A stretch of 64,000 bases of DNA, taken from the NCBI RefSeq assembly GCF_037975245.1, contig NC_092564.1, positions 18,649,484 through 18,713,483 on the forward strand, written 5' to 3'. This stretch comes from Apostichopus japonicus. Lineage: Eukaryota > Echinodermata > Holothuroidea > Aspidochirotida > Stichopodidae. This document shows, piece by piece, positions 39,061-52,284 of the stretch. Under the pieces are notes generated by a model that saw only the letters and a program-made list of their open reading frames with translations, ran no database searches and was not told the DNA's origin. The stretch's first letter is position 1; each line of letters begins with the position of its first letter. Both the position numbers and the translations under genes were made by a program.

Positions 39061-39739
39061 CAGGCGCGTATCCAGGATTTTCTAACCCGGGGGGCGCGAA
39101 TTACTATCTAAGCGGAGCGCCACCATCGGTTGGCGCGGAGCGTACAAGAAAATTTCTGGTTTTGATACCCCCCAGATCACCGGAAATGGCACTTCTCGGG
39201 CTTGAAAATGAGCAACCAGATGTACACTTTTGCCTGAGAACCAAGTATTTCCCAAAAGTTTTTTCCCCCATCCATAACCTTTTGAAGATTGTCACCAGTC
39301 ACATCATGTTCGACCTCATTGCATGTCCTATGGATCATTGCCTTTGTAGGTGATTCTACGTCACGGCCCACAATATCCGAAAGCCCTACTTTTCAAGGTT
39401 TTAAGCCCATTATTTGTTGAGAATTTGAAAATTCACATTTCTCGTGAATAAAATCACTTGAAAACATACCCATAATGTTGCACAAAATTCAATCTATGGA
39501 CAACCAATATAGAAAAAAACCTCCTTGAACCCCTAAAAGACAGGTCAAAATTGCACGAGTAGAGGAAAGTATGATGAAGAATGTTTGTCAGGAAATTTTT
39601 TGAAAATTCAGACACAGTTAATTTATTGGTGTAGAAATATTAAAACCTCTTATAAATGGCTATTATAAAACTTGGTTGAAGGAAATGAAAAATAGCAGAT
39701 ATTTCCGATATCAGGTATATCGAAACCGAACACTACACA

Positions 39740-40162
39740 CATAGGCGTAGGTCCCGTAGGAGTGCCCCCCCCCCCCCCGCAACCAAATTTTTCCCATTTT
39801 CTTCGGGCACCTACTTAAAGAAAAATAAATAGCAATGAATAGCTTAAAAATGATCTCCTTGGTAATTAAAATAAAGTGGTAAGCTTGACCGACAGTACTA
39901 CTGTAAAAGAGAGTTTTGACATAAATGGATCTGTATGCTTTTTCTCCATCTACATAAGACATTTGGTTGTTTACATTAGCATCCGGCGGTATACTGTGTA
40001 ACTTTCACGGACCGTAAGGTACACGATGCCATGCAATGTAATGACCGATGCTTGCTTGTATGATATTGGCATCGATGTATTGAACGCGCGCTTTGCGCGC
40101 GAAAAATGTTGGCCTTTTTATTCGTTACAGCCCCCAAATCAAATTGGGCTCCTACGCCTTTG
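39740..40162. mobile_element. Nested hAT-like MITE, 423 bp
   Basis: Ends CATAGGCGTAGG and CCTACGCCTTTG are inverted repeats with one mismatch. The exact 8-bp duplication is ACTACACA (39732-39739 and 40163-40170). It lacks the shared core. It sits inside the larger composite, so it inserted later. Confidence 0.94.
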
Positions 40163-40321
40163 ACTACACACATAGACAGTTTTTGAGACTGTTCATGGTG
40201 GAACATGCATTTCAATGCTCACTGATACGATGTTATATCTGCTCTTTGCTTTACAAACTCGAACAGGCGTGTAGCGAGTAATTGCCAAGGGAGGGGCGAA
40301 GCCGGTAGGCAAACTATCTAA

Positions 40322-40355
40322 GCGAAGCGCCACCATGAGTTGGCGCGAAGCGTAC
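40322..40355 (+). repeat. Shared hAT-family core, diverged copy
   Basis: GCGAAGCGCCACCATGAG then TTGGCGCGAAGCGTAC: both GCGGAGCG motifs have changed to GCGAAGCG together. Downstream GATCGCTGGAAATGACACTT and CAGGCCTTG match the other core-bearing copies. Confidence 0.9.
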
Positions 40356-40848
40356 AATAAAATTTTGGCCGAAAATGCCTCCCAGATCGCTGGAAATGAC
40401 ACTTCTCAGGCCTTGTAATTTGTATCTAAGCATTGTCTATTTTGAAATTACTAGCGATGTCTTAAAGAAAATTTGCTCGGGGGGAGGGGGGCGGTCGCCC
40501 CCTTCCCGAAATGCGTCATGTTCCCCGACGACTCGGTCGAGTTCAAGATCAGCCACAGTTGGTTCCATATTGCACAATCGTACAATTGTTTAAGGCGTCC
40601 ATACACACACGCGCGTTATGATAGGCCATATATAGTATTTATATAGATACATTAGTGAGAGAGGAAATATGGAAACGTCAAAAATGGAGTTGTCGGTGTA
40701 AGGGGTAGGGTGAGGCGCACACCCGCTCCGTAATCCTTGATCTGTCACTGGCTACCCTGTGTATATAATAGGGATCAGCGCTTTAACTATGACTGTTCCT
40801 CTTTCTCTTCCCGAGGTCTTGGCTATCTTCTACTCCCTCCTTTTCTCA

Positions 40849-40951
40849 TTTTTCTCTCTTTTTCTTTTTCTTTTCCCTTCCTTCCTCTCCTCCTTTTCTT
40901 TTCCCCCTCCTTTTCCCTTTTTCTTCTCTTTTTTTCTCTCCTCTTTTCCTT
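40849..40951 (+). repeat. 103-nt pure polypyrimidine tract
   Basis: Only C and T for 103 bases on the plus strand, with a preceding pyrimidine-rich stretch from ~40791. Such tracts can form intramolecular triplexes and can mimic splice acceptors. It lies within the composite hAT-like region. Confidence 0.95.
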
Positions 40952-41000
40952 ACCCGGGAGGCGCGCGCCCCCAACGCCCCCCCCCCTGGATACGCACCTG

Positions 41001-41152
41001 GTATATGTGTACAACAGTATGAGTACTATACAGCATGAATACACGTACAATAGTATGAGTATAAGAATAGTATGAGTACGAGTACAATAGCATGGGTAAG
41101 AATACAACAGCATAAGTACGAGTACAAAAAAGCGTGAGTAAGAGTATATACA
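41001..41152. repeat. Degenerate GTATGAGTACAA repeat
   Basis: Variants of GTATGAGTA-CAA-AGCAT recur about eight times with diverged spacing. The flank at 39030-39060 shows the same words, so the composite hAT-like region may have inserted into this repeat. Confidence 0.75.
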
Positions 41153-41180
41153 CGTACAGCTATTGTCACTATATATAAAT

Positions 41181-41230
41181 AGACAGATATTAGTTTCTAT
41201 AGGTACAAAGTGAACACTACGTTAGTTTGT
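41181..41230 (+). repeat. Dispersed repeat R1, copy 2
   Basis: Matches 18837-18888 over ~50 bp with about two differences, and likewise leads into a TA array. Confidence 0.85.
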
Positions 41231-41387
41231 ATATATATATATATATATATATATCTATATATATATTTAAATATATATATATATATTTAAATATATATAT
41301 ATATATGCATTAGTATATATATATATATATATATATTTAAATATATATATATATATGCATTAGTATATATATATATATATATATATA
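41231..41387. repeat. Compound TA array with TTTAAA and GCATTAG blocks
   Basis: TA tracts interrupted in the order TC, TTTAAA, TTTAAA, GCATTAG, TTTAAA, GCATTAG. The last (TA)n-TTTAAA-(TA)n-GCATTAG block is a direct duplication. Confidence 0.95.
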
Positions 41388-44085
41388 GCGAACTTATATG
41401 GAGATCATTAACGCCATGTGCTAACTTAGATCAAGAGAAGTTTATCATAGCGCGTGTTACTTACAACGTTCGCTTGTATTGACTCTTGTTTAGATATAGA
41501 AGCTGTTAACCTTGTAGTCGACTCGCATTGAAAGAGTGACATAAAATAGTGAATCACCGGAATGACTGCCCCCCCCAAAAAAAAAGAGGGGGGAGGGGGA
41601 AGAACAACAAACAAAATATAAACATAACTGAGCAATGCATATGTCGTTTTGTTTCAACAATTTTGTTTTGTATAGTTTGGAAATCGTGCTATTTGAAGAC
41701 GTTACGGTCGTCTTTGAAAGAAATCTTCCGCTTCCCGTGCGTGTTGTTTGCCATTATTTCAACAAAATTTCTGCTCAAACGTATTAATAAAACTCTTGTT
41801 TCAACGACAAAAAAAAAAACAATAAAAAAGGAAAAAGAAAGTTAGATATTTTGTTCAAATTTGGAAAAGTCAATGCCTTCATTTACTTATTTTTTTCCCC
41901 TCATCTTCTTTCTTCTTTTCTATTTTAGATTTTTTGTTGTTGTTAATCCTCCAGGCTAGACGACGATTATAACTTCGGTTCAAAAACAATGAAAATGTTA
42001 TAAAGAAGAGAAATTAGATGTAATCCACTGAGGTTCCTCCAGGCAAGACAAAGTTGATGATATTTTACGTGGGAAGTGTATGACAATATGTGCTCATTTT
42101 CACAAATTTTAATCAGCTGGAAACCGAAAAGTCAAACCTATAAGCCTTAGGTGAATATACCCTAGAGCATTTAATATAATATAGAACATAAAACATCAAA
42201 TTTGTAGATCTTGAAAGAAAATCTTCATAGTTACATTTTTTCTCTATATATATATATATATATTCTCTTTTTCACGTGTTAATAACAAATTTAATAACAA
42301 AAAAAGTGTCCATGAATATAAGCAGGTTATTTGATAAGGGTTAATATCGTTAGTTCTAGCATTGCTTGATTTCGTCATAGTCATGCTATTCTAGTATATA
42401 TGAATACAGATGCTTTTACAGATAATTAATCACTAACAATGGTAACGTTTTGACTCTCTCTCTCTCTCTCACGTTGTTAAAGCCATTCATTAAAAAAAAA
42501 CATGAATATAAAATTATAAATCTAATGTAGTAAAGAGCATCGGTATTTTTCTTGTAACTGGAGTGATCTGTTTTGGTGAATACAAATTTGATAACGAGTT
42601 AAAAACACTATGTTATTATGCCTTCTTTGACTTGAATTGACCATGTTCCTTAGTTTTCATGCACGATACAAAACTGAACCTTTGGCGACCCGTGTTTGTT
42701 CTTCTTTCATGCTGCCACCATTATGATTTCATCTAGCATATATCCTTCTCCTGAAAGGTGGGGGTGGGGGGGGGGAGGTGAGGGGAGTTGCAATAGTTGG
42801 ACAATAATTTGAAATTATATCAGTATTATTCTTACTAAAAGAGTTCGCATTAGCCTGTTCGGGTTCCGAGAACAATTGTATCACGGGGATTTCATTTTGC
42901 ATTCTAATTTGTTGTTTTGTGTAAATTATGCAAATGAGAATGCAATTGTCTTTATAATCCCGTATTTTCCCCTGTCCCTTACATATTTTCTCGGGTCCCC
43001 TAATGGACCCGGAGCCTGGGGCTATAGCCCACCGATTTCCGTTTCGAAAGGCGTGTGTATATTATATTAACGAAATAATAGAGAATTTTCAGGCTGCCCT
43101 TCCTCGGCAAAAGGGAGCGAATGAAACTCAACTATATATAGCACAACACAATATATAGCATAGTCGAAAATCCAAAGCAGACAAAACACACACGCAATAT
43201 CACACACACACACACACACACACGCACACACACGCACACACGAACAAAAAAAAACTAGAAAAATGTGGAAAGTAGCACGGAGGTTATCAATTGATTGGTA
43301 TGTAAGATTAAAATGTTCAGCAATAGAGAAAACAAGAAGCCAGGAAGGTGCCACACTGTGTCTAGCATGCTTTGGAGCATCTTGCAAATAATATATTACC
43401 AACGAATAAGGACGCATATCTCTGTTCGAAAAACTGTACCAGAATTGAAATTCTGGGAGAGGTTTATTCTCTGGGTGATTCAGTACAATTCTGCAAGTTA
43501 GGTTTAGATTAAGATCATTCTAATATATACGCGGGAAATAGATATCTATCTTTTCAGACAATTCAATGAAATGTTAACCCTTAAAACAATGACCTCGGGT
43601 TGTATTAAATTACTAAGACAACAGAAATAACATCAAGATGAAAATCGTTAGAAAGACGGGTTGTAACAGAAATTGCTTGAAGATCTCAAAAAAAGAAGGG
43701 AAAAAAATGGAAAAATGAAGTCAGATCGTCGATTTCCTAGAAAAGTCTTGAATGAAAGGACAACTTCATATAAAGTTCAAAAAAGCCCAAACTTTAAAAA
43801 AAGAAAAATATTCGTGCGGAATTAATTGATTTCCAAACGGACATGCTGTAATCCTTCAACGTTATACAAAGACTGGAACAAGTGCATTCACCAGAAAGAA
43901 ATATTTACTAATTTGTAAGGGCGATCATATTTTGTTTTATAATTCTCATCAACTGAAAAAAAAGAGAGACACGTGAATTGCATGCCCTCTTCATTTAACT
44001 CTTTAAATTCTTTAAAGACAAGCAATTTCTGAAAGAAAAAAAAATTATAAAATATGCCTTCCGGTTTTTTACAGATTTTCAACTC
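41388..44085. other. Gene-free stretch with simple repeats
   Basis: No gene. It holds (TA)n at ~42246-42262, (TC)n at ~42453-42470, poly(G) near 42761-42779, and a CA array at 43199-43242. The minus-strand frame at 43067-43417 crosses the CA array and is not convincing. Confidence 0.55.
43199..43242. repeat. (CA)n microsatellite
   Basis: CA dinucleotides with three CACG interruptions. Confidence 0.95.
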
Positions 44086-44391
44086 TTATTGACACTCCTG
44101 AGAGCGACAACTAATCGATTTTAACGTCACTCTTTTCCTCTTCAGTTTTTTATCTATATGGGGAAACGACTCTGCGTAGAAGCGGTCGTATATATGTTTG
44201 CTCGACGATAAATGTGTATATATGTGTACAATAGTCTCCGTCTCGTTCCCAATCTCCCCGCATTTAAAGTTATGCGAAGGTGCAACCTTTAGACGAAATT
44301 GGAGAACGACTGCCCTCCAGTAAATCTTGTTAGAGTGTCCAATATAGGACAGGTTCACGATGTATCTATCTATTTCTGACGTTGGAAACAA
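44086..44391 (-). pseudogene. Possible LINE C-terminal zinc-binding remnant
   Basis: The minus-strand frame of 101 codons includes YWRAVVLQFRLKVAPSH, then FKCGEIGNETETIVHIYTH. That resembles the zinc-binding segment at the C-terminus of some LINE ORF2 proteins (pattern C-x2-C...H-x4-C), but the second and last cysteines are missing. It ends in a basic stretch. No reverse transcriptase motif is visible next to it. The match is by eye and weak. It could also be an unrelated or chance frame. Confidence 0.3.
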
Positions 44392-44891
44392 AAAACAAAC
44401 AAAAAAACAAAAAACATACCGTTCCTGTTCATTTCCTCAATTGGCTAATGATCCCACAGCACTTTTCACGTGAACTGAATATGTGATTACTATGTCCCCC
44501 CGTTTTTTTTTTGTCTAATGCTTTTCTAATTAGATAAATGTGATTTGCATGTTTTTGTAAGTTACAGGGGACAAAATAGAAAAGAAGGATGATAAAGAAA
44601 GAAGAAAAAAAAAAACTTTGAAATTGCCTTCACATGATAAAGTTGATGCTGTCAGTGACCTATCGACTCGCTGATCTTGTTAATATGTTAAGTATGTATA
44701 GTTTATAACGACCGCAAGTTGTGTGCGCTATCTTATAAAGCCAAATTGAACGGTGAAGAGAGCTGTGTGAATTAGTGTCCACGAAGTTTCGTCATTAAAA
44801 CAGGACACGAAGAATGCTATTACCATGATACATTTGTAAGTTAAAACTTAAACTCTTGTAAGGCTTAAAGACTGACACACCATTTAAGTGC

Positions 44892-44892
<1 letters not shown>
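44392..44892. other. Gene-free stretch
   Basis: No gene or notable repeat apart from A- and T-runs. Confidence 0.5.

Positions 44893-44939
<47 letters not shown>
44893..44939. repeat. (TA)n microsatellite
   Basis: Pure TA array. Confidence 0.97.
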
Positions 44940-46505
<1,566 letters not shown>

Positions 46506-47710
46506 GGAATGACATAGTTAACAATCATGCTGCATTTAGAGAATGGCTGGATCTCGAGTGAGATACCAAAAATTAACAGAGTGAAAGGAATTAAAACAGC
46601 CAATGTTTTAGTTATGATTAGATTCAGCTTTTGGAGATCTGGTAAGCCTCTTTATAAGTATTTTTTTATGGTAGGCTCTAAAAAGGGCCTTTAGATATTT
46701 GAAGTGGTCAGAAGTTTTTGCCTGAGGTTGATGATTATATAAACAAGTGTTTTTTTTTTATCTAGCTGAATGAGAATCCCCATTTTTTCCGCATTGCCTA
46801 AAGATTTGAAGGCGTAGGAAATAATATGAAAACGACAAAATTTGAACAATTCCCAAGAAATTCAGCTCTTGGCTTGTTTTAACAATCAATGAATATATGA
46901 TATGTTTAACATATAGTGTTGTTTTCGGCATATAAAACTGCGGAGACGGCGCATCAATTATTTCGTTAATACGAGTGAGTCCGACTTATTCTGTTTCCAA
47001 CTGATACACTGTTTTCGATAGTTACCTCTTTCGCCAGAGAAGAAGCGCTGTGTTTGTGATATAAGCTTATTAAATATATACCGAGTAGGAGTGAAAGAAC
47101 GCTCTCGCTAGAAACAAACCCCTTATCAATACGTATACCTGTTTTAATCCCTCTCACACTTTAGCCTAGTGATTGACAGGCATATTCAATGCCCCTTAAA
47201 AAACAATTGGTATGAATACCTTTCCCAAGGGATGATAAAGCTTATCGCAGTCTAGAAAATTCTTATAGATATTGAGACGGTATGAAAAAAAAGAAGAAAA
47301 AAAAACACTTTGAAAATGATGTTTTTAGCTGAAAACATTTATAACTAGTCCTGCCTTTTAGCCTACAGCGACTAAGTAGTCAGATGCACGATATCACAGC
47401 GATTTGTGAGTCATTGGGTTTAACCTTTTGCTTGCAAGTACTTGATATGAATATATGAATATAGGTTGCCATCTTCTTTTGAACTCTTCCTGCAAATTCC
47501 CGGCAAGAGCAGTGAAAAAAACCCAAAAAAACACGACAATGCCCTAGAGGAACTAAGACGCTATACAAAAGGTCTATCTTTGTAGACATTGGCTGCTCCA
47601 TATTGCGACATATTCCAATTTTATGCTGAAAAACAAAGTTATAATGGCTGGTAATATGAAATGATTAGATTTTTTTTCTGTTTCAAGGTAGCAATCAGCT
47701 ATAGCAGAAG
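46506..47710. other. Gene-free stretch
   Basis: No gene or repeat recognised. The short minus-strand frames are unremarkable. Confidence 0.5.
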
Positions 47711-48175
47711 GTAGCCGAGTCCCTAATTAGCTCTTATCTAATAACATTGCCGATAATTTAGTAACAGAGTCTTACATAACCATCACACAAGACAAGCCGA
47801 CAACGTTCATTGCAATTTTTACCATAGCAACATAGGGAAATTCGGTCTTCGTAACAGAGCAATACAAATTTGGAATGATCTATCACAAAATTTGAAGTCT
47901 ATAGTAACTTCAAAACCCACATTCACCAGACATTTGAAGAAGGTATTTATTAACTCGTACTAGCATTATATAATCTTTTCAAGTATCCATCTCAGCATCA
48001 TTAGGATATTATTACTGTATATTTAATCCTTACGTTTATTCTGTATTATATATATTTGTACATTTTTCTTTTCTTTTCTCACAGGGAGTCTCCTACCTTG
48101 TTAAGTCTTGTCAAGACTTTATAGGAGATTTCCTTCCCATTGTACACAATTGGCGATAAAACAAATAAATGAATT
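47711..48175 (+). pseudogene. LINE ORF2 C-terminal fragment with 3' UTR
   Basis: On the plus strand, 47763-47963 encodes NRVLHNHHTRQADNVH, then KFGLRNRAIQIWNDL and finally FTRHLKKVFINSY before TAG. This NTR...G-K-F...IWN-L...F-K-LK-YL layout is typical of the C-terminus of LINE ORF2 in the CR1/jockey superfamily. Upstream, SLISSYLITLPII (47717-47758) is in another frame, so a 1-base indel near 47757 breaks the frame. Only the last ~85 codons remain, a 5'-truncated copy. The 3' UTR runs to about 48175 with an AATAAATGAATTCAAT-like end. Its C-terminal sequence differs from the LINE at 13802, so a different family. Confidence 0.88.
48089..48128 (+). other. Two-tier stem-loop in LINE 3' UTR
   Basis: The outer stem TCTCCTA (48089-48095) pairs with TAGGAGA (48122-48128). 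The inner stem AAGTCTT (48103-48109) pairs with AAGACTT (48113-48119), loop GTC. It lies about 45 bp before the presumed 3' end. LINE reverse transcriptases of some clades recognise 3' stem-loops, so this is a candidate recognition element. Confidence 0.7.
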
Positions 48176-50108
48176 CAATAATTGTAATATCAACCGGTTC
48201 GAACAATGCCAAAAGTTTACGTGCATGCGACAACTCAAAGAACTTTAGAGGAGGAATACGAATTTCGTTGTTACTCTAGCTATGAAATCCTCCGTGCTTA
48301 TATTATTCCAGTTTTCCATTTTTCCATTATGTACATGAAGCTAGACCGTATTTGGTATGATTAAATGAAACTCTTTCGCCTAAACCCCAACAATACAACA
48401 ACAACAAAATTCTGACTGGTACATTTTGGTCAATAGGGAACACCTGAATATATAACGTTACGTTTAGCTCATGACTTAAGCTCATGACCTTAAATTGCTT
48501 AGCAACCTCGCTGACATTTTCTAAATTTGTTATGCAAAACCTTGCACATCCTCATAGCATTTTCTTTTTGGCGAAGATAAAGATTTTCCAAATTTTATGA
48601 TATTTTTTTGTGAATGCACCTGGCAACAGCAGAATGAATGACGTCATCAGGGCACTTCAGATGAAAATGTTTTTCTTTTTTAATTAATATGTTTGCAATC
48701 ATTTTTTTTTCACAGAGGAAAAGGTTTTTTCCCACAAAAAAATATGCATTTTGATGAAGTTAATAATGCAGAGAAAATTTTCCACTTAGCAAACATTCCA
48801 AAATGTATTGGTTTTCAAGGATGAATCAACAAGAAGATTATAATAGCATAGGTCAAGCTTTTTGAAAGACCATTAAGCAAAGATGACATCACAGACGGAA
48901 AGCTTGAGCAATGTGAAAATAGATTTTGATTCAGTCAACCATATCTCGAGTCAAGGACACAAGATATTGAGATTGGAATTTCAACGAACAGCGTCGAGTA
49001 TTTTCTCTTCACTGTCAATTTTTACAATGCTTGTCGGCAGAAAATCATTTTAATGGCAAAACAAGAAGCCCGTCGTGGGAATTAAAAGGTATACATTTGA
49101 CGCAATCAATTTGCTATAAGTTGGAAAAATAGTAAAAAATTTAATCATGCTTTTGAAGGGACATACACTCAACCTACATATAATGTAGGATCCACATGTA
49201 CGCAGCAGCCGGAAGTAATATGAATTTATGGGGGGGGGGGGGGGGATTGAGTGCCGTCAGTGTTTATATACCCTTTTGGTTAACACGATATTCAGCTTTA
49301 ATTATTTGCTGAATATCTGGAATGATCCTTTCAGTCTAAAATCATAATGACGTCAGCACCTCATCGTATACTATAGGCCTTTAATGTCAATTTCAACCCA
49401 TTATTCGTTTATCTTTTGCGGTATATTTTTTGTTTTTTTTTCTTTCTTATTGAGTTTTTCTTATGCATATGAGGAACTGCCCTAATGGTTTATATGTGTT
49501 AGAGAAAGAAGTTCAGCCACTTTATTTGATGAGCCTCAAATGTAACAAGGGAACTATTCTCTCAAAACTTTAAAGTGGTATAGAGAACTACAAGGTGGAC
49601 TAATAGCGGTGATTTTAACACTCTACAGAAAATTGAAAAAATAAATCTGTGCCTAATATCATCCTTAAATATAATGGACATCATGCATGTGCTGATATGA
49701 ATATTATAATACGCATCATATCGTCATACAAATTTGCATATCACCCGAGTTTATCTTTTAATGAAATATTCAAGAATATCATAAATCGTTTTAATTTCTG
49801 TCCCTAGCAGGCATGTATGACACTTGGTTCAATTCTCTGTTCATAAGCTATAGCAATATGAAATATTTATCATCCATGAAAGAAACTGCCAGATGTTTGT
49901 CATAAGAAATAAACAGGACTCGGAGTGCCCATTCACCTTCGAATATCATAATGGCCCCCGGTAGATGTCAGACTGATATTCCAGATACCCATTACTGCTA
50001 ACATGTGTAGTCATGCAGGCACATGGACAATCACTTCTTCTTCTCTCTTTTTTTTAGTGAAAATGACAACTTTTTAACGTTGCCTCAAATCATAAAATAT
50101 CTATAAAA

Positions 50109-50111
<3 letters not shown>
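48176..50111. other. Gene-free stretch
   Basis: No gene. Poly(G) run at 49230-49245. A patch at 49318-49400 resembles 4262-4345. Nothing else is supported. Confidence 0.5.

Positions 50112-50188
<77 letters not shown>
50112..50188. repeat. TA microsatellite with AAATATACATA break
   Basis: TA array with one central interruption. Confidence 0.96.
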
Positions 50189-50189
<1 letters not shown>

Positions 50190-50529
50190 CCTTCAAGCTT
50201 TAGAAGTATTTCGTTTAAGTTGTACAAGATACAAATTTCTGACAAGATGAATGAGAGATAACTTCTATTTACTGGATTATACAATTGTTGAGATTGAGAG
50301 ACGATTTAATTATTCATGCGGATATAATCAGTCAGCCATTTTGATGGTTACTATGATACTCTGAGGCCAAAACAAAGGTTTTGCAAAACATGCAAGGAAT
50401 TCTATTTGCGGACGCCTCTACTATCCCAGAGGAGCCGTTCGGTGGTAAAGCGACTTCGGCGGATAGAGAGGGGAGGGGTGGGGGTGGGGTGATGGGCGGG
50501 GAGGGTTTATTACTTTCATTTGATAGAAC

Positions 50530-50784
50530 TTCCTAGCCAACTCGAATCATTTTTGAACCGGACCTCGAAAGAGATATTTCGAACAGAACTATATGTATGT
50601 ATATATCACCAAAAGGTCTAGAACCGTTCGATACAGGTGACAAGGGCCTACAGTGGAATGATGACCTTTCATACTGGGATCGTAACTCTGGATAAAAATA
50701 ATTGTTCATAACACAAATTGGTTACAGCAACCGCATATAAAGCGAGAGAAGGCTGGAAGAATTTTCACTGTTCTGGATTAAAGG

Positions 50785-50846
<62 letters not shown>

Positions 50847-50876
50847 TTTTTTTTTTCACTGTTTCTGGATTAAAGG

Positions 50877-50931
<55 letters not shown>

Positions 50932-50943
50932 TATATATATATA
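50530..50943 (+). mobile_element. Degraded family B SINE with tail duplication
   Basis: 50537-50590 and 50616-50700 match the modules at 22880-23079. A tRNA-like head follows at ~50700-50765: GGTTACAG, CCGCATATAAAGCG (identical to copy 2) but no box B. The body CACTGTTCTGGATTAAAGG and a TA tail (50789-50846) complete it. Body and tail are then repeated (50847-50943) with a T run and one extra T in CTGTTTCTGG. This shows the TA array belongs to the element. Confidence 0.8.
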
Positions 50944-51420
50944 CAAATACGCATATCTTTATCCACTGAATTCGAATTAATATGGTGATAAAATATGCAC
51001 ATCACCACACTACGACTATTCACACCCATCCAAAAAGTATCTATTTTCATTCCTTCTTTCTGTTATAGCTCTTTTCTCATGCATGTAATCAAATGATACG
51101 ATATACCTTTATTTAATTATGGTAGATGGGGGAGTTTGACAATCTTTGAAAATAATAACAGCGGATATTAATATATAAGTTTTATCGTCCATGACCCAGT
51201 GACTATTTTACACTATTTTGAACAAAATAATAATTCAAATACATTGTTTCGTTTGTTAAATTACATATCGCCACACGTAAAATTAAGTTCTAATTTTTTT
51301 CTTTCCGTGCAGAGTATTCCATGACCTTTTTACACGAATCCATGAAAACTTTCAGCTGATTTAATTTAGTTGGCTTTTTTTTCGAGATCTGAAGTAACTG
51401 CTTTTGATTTTCGGCTGCAT
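50944..51420. other. Gene-free stretch
   Basis: No gene recognised. AT-rich, leading into the CCAAT cluster. Confidence 0.45.
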
Positions 51421-51640
51421 TCCAATTCGTCACGCCAATAAGCGTGGTTGGTCATTCATCGTTCGGACAATTTCTCGTGCCCAATCCCCTGATTGGCTGC
51501 GGCGTTGATAATTTCTGTCACCGCAGCGATACGGTAAAGCAAGCGACGCCGTATCTCTGTCGGAATCTGCTGTTTTACAAATGTTTGGAAGAGACGAAGA
51601 AAGAGACCCCGCAAAGGGTGAAGGTTTAAAACTGTTGACA
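51421..51640. promoter_or_regulatory. CCAAT-box cluster in a CpG-richer patch
   Basis: Four CCAAT boxes lie within 75 bp: CCAAT at 51422, 51435 and 51481, and inverted ATTGG at 51492. CpG is frequent from 51428 to 51610 against an AT-rich background. CCAAT boxes bind NF-Y and cluster in many animal promoters. No TATA box is obvious. Both strands carry a 61-codon frame here (51444-51629 plus, 51456-51641 minus), neither recognised. Direction and target are unknown. Confidence 0.35.
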
Positions 51641-52277
51641 ACCAGTTTTATTGAAGTTGAAGTTTCACGTTATCTTGAGCGTACATTTATTTCTAGGTAC
51701 TGTTTATAAATTTCGACACGGCTGGTATGACAGACTAAACACAATTCGCTTAGGCGGCGCAGATTAACACTCGATGGGGTTACATCCGCCAGTTCGCTGG
51801 GGGCCCCCACGTGTGATCATTTGTATTACTTTAAGCTAACTGTATTAATCTACTGACGAAATCGTTCGGGTATTGCAAAGTACCCCTGAATAATTTCATA
51901 AGAGTCAAAAGTTACCCCCTTTATAGCTATCATATATGCACAAGAAAATAATATTAAAATCACGTTCAATCAGCTGTTTGTATTAATTTTTAGGTCATTT
52001 GTTTGCTCGACACAATTGAAAATAAAAGTTCTCATCATTATCATACAACAAAGTATGTCATTAAACCTACTTTTTTTAACTTCCCATACATATTTGGACT
52101 GACAGTCGATTTATATCTATTACTCTGGAGTTAACGCTCCTTTAATGAAAATGAAATAGAAGATGAAGAAACATAGGAGAAACATATCATTCTGCATGTT
52201 TAATGTTGACGTCATACGTTTCCAGCTACGTTGGGCAGATTTGGCGACATTGTCTGAAAAGATGCTTTAAAATGGTC
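51641..52277. other. Gene-free stretch
   Basis: No gene recognised between the CCAAT cluster and the SINE. Confidence 0.45.
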
Positions 52278-52284
52278 ACAATAG

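Larger units (their letters stand above)
39061..41000. mobile_element. Composite hAT-like region bounded by CAGG(C/T)GCGTATCCAGG
   Basis: CAGGCGCGTATCCAGG at 39061-39076 is matched inverted at 40985-41000 (CCTGGATACGCACCTG) with one mismatch. Inside are the shared core at 39112-39145, a nested element (39740-40162), a second core at 40322-40355 with GCGAAGCG variants, and a polypyrimidine tract. The outer flanks (TTAGTATA and GTATATGT) are not an 8-bp duplication. The ends may therefore belong to two different insertions. The sequence from ~40264 (CAGGCGTGTAGCGAG) could be the left end of a second element. Confidence 0.6.

Noticed and set aside
39053-41008. 8-bp target-site duplication for the outer composite element
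   Set aside because: Flanks TTAGTATA and GTATATGT share only GTATA out of register, so no 8-bp duplication is claimed.
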